This document shows positions 61,263 through 64,000 of a stretch of DNA of 64,000 bases, one piece after another. Location of the stretch: the NCBI RefSeq assembly GCF_014055005.1, contig NZ_CP059570.1, positions 930,001 to 994,000 of the forward strand. The letters are read 5' to 3'. Position 1 is the stretch's first letter; each line of letters begins with the position of its first letter. The notes below the pieces were generated by a model. The model worked only from the letters and a program-made list of their open reading frames with translations. It was not told the DNA's origin and searched no databases. Position numbers and translations under genes: made by a program. This DNA comes from Neisseria dentiae. Its GTDB lineage: Bacteria; Pseudomonadota; Gammaproteobacteria; Burkholderiales; Neisseriaceae.

Positions 61263-61337
61263 AATACAAAATCCTTTTTGTTCTAGTTCAAACTAATCTA
61301 AAGGATTTTCAGAAAGTTGGCAAGCATTTATTGGTAG

Positions 61338-61379
61338 TTTTTTCAGACGGCCTCTTCTTATTTTCAGGCCGTCTGAAAA
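61338..61379. repeat. inverted DUS pair between divergent MocR and ccoG genes
   Basis: TTTTCAGACGGCCT and AGGCCGTCTGAAAA spaced by about 14 bases. Both neighbours start away from it, so a terminator role is not obvious. Confidence 0.65.
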
Positions 61380-61449
61380 CCGGAAACTGTTATAATGCCG
61401 CGCCATAACGAAAATAACGCAAGCCATTACCAAGCTGAGGAACTCCGCC

Positions 61450-62874
61450 ATGCCGAGCGCACCCAAAGGCCCAAACCAACCTAAAGAACAAGTTATCCAA
61501 CTTTACCAAAGTGCGAAACGCATCCACCCGAAAATGGCCAAAGGGCGTTTTGCCAATTTGCGCCTGTTGATGATTCTGGCCACCCAGTTCGTGTTTTATG
61601 TGGTGCCGTGGTTCAACTGGAGCGGCCGCCAAGCCGTTTTGTTTGACATACCCGAGCGCCATTTCTATATTTTCGGCCTTTCGCTCGGCATGGGCGATTT
61701 GATTTATCTGGCCCTGCTGCTGATTATTTCGGCCTTCGGCCTGTTTTGGTGGACCACCATCGCCGGCCGCTTGTGGTGCGGCTACGCCTGCCCGCAAACG
61801 GTTTACACCGAAATCATGCTGTGGATAGACCACCTTGTTGAGGGCGACCGCAACAAACGCTTGAAGCTCGACAAAGAGCCATGGAACTTCCGCAAAATCC
61901 GCATCAAAACCACCAAATACCTGCTGATTTTCGCTGTGTGCGCCTGGACGGGCATCACCTTCGCCGGCTGGTTCACACCGATACGCGAGCTGGTTCCCGC
62001 CGTGTTCACCTTCACAGCAAGCGGCGGCGCGCTGTTTGCCGCCGCGTTCTACGGCTTCATGACTTGGTTGTTTGCCCATCAAATGCGCGAACAAGTGTGC
62101 CTGCACATGTGCCCCTACGCCCGCTTCCAAAGCGCGATGTTCGATAAAGACACGCTGATTATCTCTTACGACACCGAGCGCGGCGAACCGCGCGGCGCCC
62201 GCAAGAAAACCGCCAGCAAAGAAGAAACCAACCTCGGCGACTGCATCAACTGCACCATGTGCGTGCAGGTGTGCCCCGTGGGCATCGACATCCGCGACGG
62301 CCTGCAATACCAATGCATAGGCTGCGCCGCCTGCATCGACGCCTGCGACGAAATCATGGATAAAATGAACTACCCGCGCGGCCTGATACGCTACACCACC
62401 GAAAGTGTGCTCGCACACGAATATGCCGACAAAGACATCAAAAAACGCCTGCTGCGCCCGCGCGTTATCGGCTACGGCACCGTATTGTTCGCCGCCGTGA
62501 TTGCCATGATTACCGGCATTTCCACCCGCGAAACCCTAAGCGTGGACATCATCAAAGACCGCGGCGTGATGGTTCGCGAAAACAACCAAGGCTGGCTTGA
62601 AAACGCCTACAACCTGCGCATCATCAACGACAGCGAAAACGAACAGGTGCTAACCGCCAAAGTGAGCGGCTTCGACGAAATCGCCCTCACCGGCCTGCCT
62701 TCAGGCGGCATCAAAGTGCCGCCCAAAGAAACCATTACCGTGCCCGTTCAGGTTTCGACCATACCCGAATACGCCGACAAAGGCAGCCACCCCATCGAAT
62801 TCGAATTCACCTACCGGGAAGCTGATGGCGACACGCACACCCTCACAGAAAAAGCATCGTTTATCGGAGAATGA
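61450..62874 (+). CDS. ccoG: cytochrome c oxidase accessory protein CcoG (RdxA/FixG)
   Basis: Membrane ferredoxin-like protein involved in copper/haem handling for cbb3 oxidase assembly. The 474-residue protein has several membrane helices, a CGYACPQTVYTEIMLWIDHL motif, and two 4Fe-4S motifs CINCTMCVQVCP and CIGCAACIDACD followed by a C-terminal Ig-like periplasmic domain. Its stop overlaps the fixH start (ATGA at 62871-62874), so the two are translationally coupled. The ccoNOP genes are not in the window. Confidence 0.94.
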   Translation: MPSAPKGPNQPKEQVIQLYQSAKRIHPKMAKGRFANLRLLMILATQFVFYVVPWFNWSGRQAVLFDIPERHFYIFGLSLGMGDLIYLALLLIISAFGLFWWTTIAGRLWCGYACPQTVYTEIMLWIDHLVEGDRNKRLKLDKEPWNFRKIRIKTTKYLLIFAVCAWTGITFAGWFTPIRELVPAVFTFTASGGALFAAAFYGFMTWLFAHQMREQVCLHMCPYARFQSAMFDKDTLIISYDTERGEPRGARKKTASKEETNLGDCINCTMCVQVCPVGIDIRDGLQYQCIGCAACIDACDEIMDKMNYPRGLIRYTTESVLAHEYADKDIKKRLLRPRVIGYGTVLFAAVIAMITGISTRETLSVDIIKDRGVMVRENNQGWLENAYNLRIINDSENEQVLTAKVSGFDEIALTGLPSGGIKVPPKETITVPVQVSTIPEYADKGSHPIEFEFTYREADGDTHTLTEKASFIGE

Positions 62875-63437
62875 CCAAAGTGCCCCAACAATCGCAGAAA
62901 TCAAAAGTTTGGTATAAAGAACCCTGGCCGTGGCTCCTGATGGCGGGACCGGTGATTGTGGTGTTCGCCGCCATCTACACCTTTTATCTGGCCAAAAGCA
63001 ATTCGGCCGACTTGGTAAGCGACGACTACTACAAAGACGGCAAACACATCGACCTGCAACTGCACCGCGACGAAGAAGCCTTCAAACGCAATATTCACGC
63101 GCAAGTGCTGATCAATCCCGACAAAAACGCCGCCAAAGTACTGGTGAACGGCAACTTCAACCCGCAGGAACCGCTCAACCTGGTGCTGATGCACCCGGCC
63201 AAAAAAGCCGACGACCAAACCGTGAAACTGCAACCCGCCCAAGGAGGCGCACTATCGGGCGACAAAGCCGAATACAACGCCGTTTTCAAACCCCTTCCCG
63301 CCACCCACCACTGGTATGTGCGCGTGGAAGACGCCGGCGGAAAATGGCGCGTGGAAGACAAATGGCTGGTGAGCCAAGGCAATGCCGTCAACCTGAAACC
63401 GATGGAAAAACTGCTTTCCGCTTCGGCCGCGCAATAA
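62871..63437 (+). CDS. FixH family protein
   Basis: A 188-residue membrane-anchored protein: N-terminal helix WPWLLMAGPVIVVFAAIYTF, then a periplasmic domain beginning SADLVSDDYYKDGKHIDLQL, the typical FixH segment. It assists cbb3 oxidase assembly in characterised systems. Overlaps ccoG by four bases. The C-terminal part has a cupredoxin-like beta pattern with a HHWYVRVEDAGGKWRVEDKW stretch. Confidence 0.9.
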   Translation: MTKVPQQSQKSKVWYKEPWPWLLMAGPVIVVFAAIYTFYLAKSNSADLVSDDYYKDGKHIDLQLHRDEEAFKRNIHAQVLINPDKNAAKVLVNGNFNPQEPLNLVLMHPAKKADDQTVKLQPAQGGALSGDKAEYNAVFKPLPATHHWYVRVEDAGGKWRVEDKWLVSQGNAVNLKPMEKLLSASAAQ

Positions 63438-63485
63438 ACCCGCAACGGCCGCTCCGGCCCGCATCAAAACAAATTCATCCCCGCC

Positions 63486-63525
63486 CCGAAAGGCCGTCTG
63501 AAACATTTTTCAGACGGCCTTTCGG
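63486..63525 (+). terminator. DUS-pair terminator of ccoG-fixH
   Basis: CCGAAAGGCCGTCTGAAA and TTTCAGACGGCCTTTCGG form an 18-bp stem, 49 bases after the fixH stop. A further DUS pair lies at about 63653-63697. Confidence 0.8.
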
Positions 63526-63741
63526 TTCATGTTCCATTTACATTTTTATGCCATATATTTAACAAAGATAATGCTATTTTTACAGATTATCCACAATCAA
63601 GGCTAACTTTGATAAAATCACTACCGCTTGGCAATCAAATCATGCCGCTTGGGCCGTCTGAAAAGTAAACAACCGCCAGCCGTTTTCAGACGGCCTTAAC
63701 CGTTCTTTCTGCAACACCAGCCATACCAACCAGGACTTTTT

Positions 63742-64000
63742 ATGAAACGCAAAATTTCCCGCCGCACCTTTCTCGGCGGCTCCGCTGCCGTTACCTCCAC
63801 GCTGATGCTCGGCGGCTGCGAAAAAATCTACCGCATTTTTTCTCCCGAATCCGCATCCACCGCAGGCCGTGCCGTCAATGCCGCCTACTATCCGCCCGCC
63901 CTGCTCGGCCTGCGCGGCGATTCCGAAGGCGTGCAAACCGCCGCCCACAGCATGGCACTGCAAGGGAAAACCTACACCCTGCCCGGCAAAGCCGACGAAC
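63742..64000 (+). CDS. Tat-exported FAD-dependent oxidoreductase, N-terminal fragment
   Basis: Truncated by the right edge of the window after about 86 codons. The N-terminus MKRKISRRTFLGGSAAVTST is a twin-arginine signal (SRRTFL), followed by TLMLGGC, which could also serve as lipobox. The segment AAYYPPALLGLRGDSEGVQT recalls the conserved YYPPALTGLRG stretch of SpdH-like FAD-dependent oxidoreductases. AGGA lies upstream. The cofactor motifs lie outside the window, so the call is tentative. Confidence 0.6.
   Translation, partial: MKRKISRRTFLGGSAAVTSTLMLGGCEKIYRIFSPESASTAGRAVNAAYYPPALLGLRGDSEGVQTAAHSMALQGKTYTLPGKADE

Noticed and set aside
63587..63595. Perfect DnaA box TTATCCACA
   Set aside because: A single 9-mer with no cluster of other boxes, no dnaA/dnaN neighbourhood and no AT-rich unwinding element, so no origin is called.
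1..64000. CRISPR arrays, rRNA genes, prophage or phase-variable tracts
   Set aside because: No regularly spaced direct repeats, rRNA sequence, phage gene cluster or long homopolymer or tetranucleotide tract near a gene start was found in the window.

Overview
The window is chromosomal DNA from a Neisseriaceae bacterium, most likely a commensal or animal-associated Neisseria. The main evidence is the DNA uptake sequence GCCGTCTGAA, which recurs dozens of times and is mostly preceded by AG (the AG-DUS dialect rather than the meningococcal/gonococcal AT-DUS). Many genes (LepA, RecR, SpoT, Apt, GatB, LipA, FolB, ComL/BamD) also read as typical neisserial orthologues. The species cannot be fixed from sequence alone. 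Most of the window is housekeeping; the accessory interest is concentrated in intergenic DNA and a few operons.

Layout. 1-8.1 kb: lepB (partial)-lepA, a patatin-like lipoprotein, plsY, folB, ubiX, a 26-codon peptide, an aromatic-rich leader peptide with two terminator hairpins ahead of an unrecognised gene, corA and an acyl-CoA thioesterase. 8.1-11.8 kb: a Correia-like element, then a complete frdABCD quinol:fumarate reductase operon. 11.8-18.7 kb: nadK, dinB, a decayed IS1016-type element, dusC, and a lipoate block (lipA, metallophosphoesterase, lipB, ybeD). 18.7-22.9 kb: a 165-bp structured inverted-repeat element, lon-hupB, and a hybrid of two unrelated IS remnants. 22.9-27.5 kb: tex, an endonuclease/phosphatase-family protein, aroA. 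27.5-32.9 kb: a D-arabinitol catabolic operon dalD-dalK-dalT, then tRNA-Asp and tRNA-Val. 33-41 kb: fabG, pncB, ubiE with a DUF971 gene, a lipoprotein, trxB, ppiB, gatB and an 0.8-kb AT-rich gap. 41.7-53.6 kb: bamD and rluD with overlapping divergent start codons, an MscS channel, nudB, hscB, a lipoprotein, a nucleoside hydrolase, recR, a GNAT protein, cca, rlmB, nfeD-qmcA. 53.6-64 kb: a porin with a long upstream region, apt, gmk-rpoZ-spoT, a second decayed IS1016-type element, a MocR regulator, ccoG-fixH and the start of a Tat-exported flavoprotein.

How the genes work together. The frd operon implies anaerobic fumarate respiration, while ccoG/fixH serve assembly of a cbb3-type oxidase for microaerobic growth, so the organism appears to span low-oxygen niches. 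The dal operon would take up D-arabinitol, oxidise it to D-xylulose and phosphorylate it into the pentose phosphate pathway. Inverted DUS pairs recur downstream of genes and appear to be the usual transcription terminator.

The most interesting signals are: the aromatic-codon leader peptide and terminators before an unknown gene (5.63-6.37 kb); the dal operon flanked by uptake sequences of a different dialect (TGCCTGTCTGAA); several small inverted-repeat elements; and the unusual porin with its FNR-like box. All functional statements rest on reading translated sequence and remembered family features; no database search was run.
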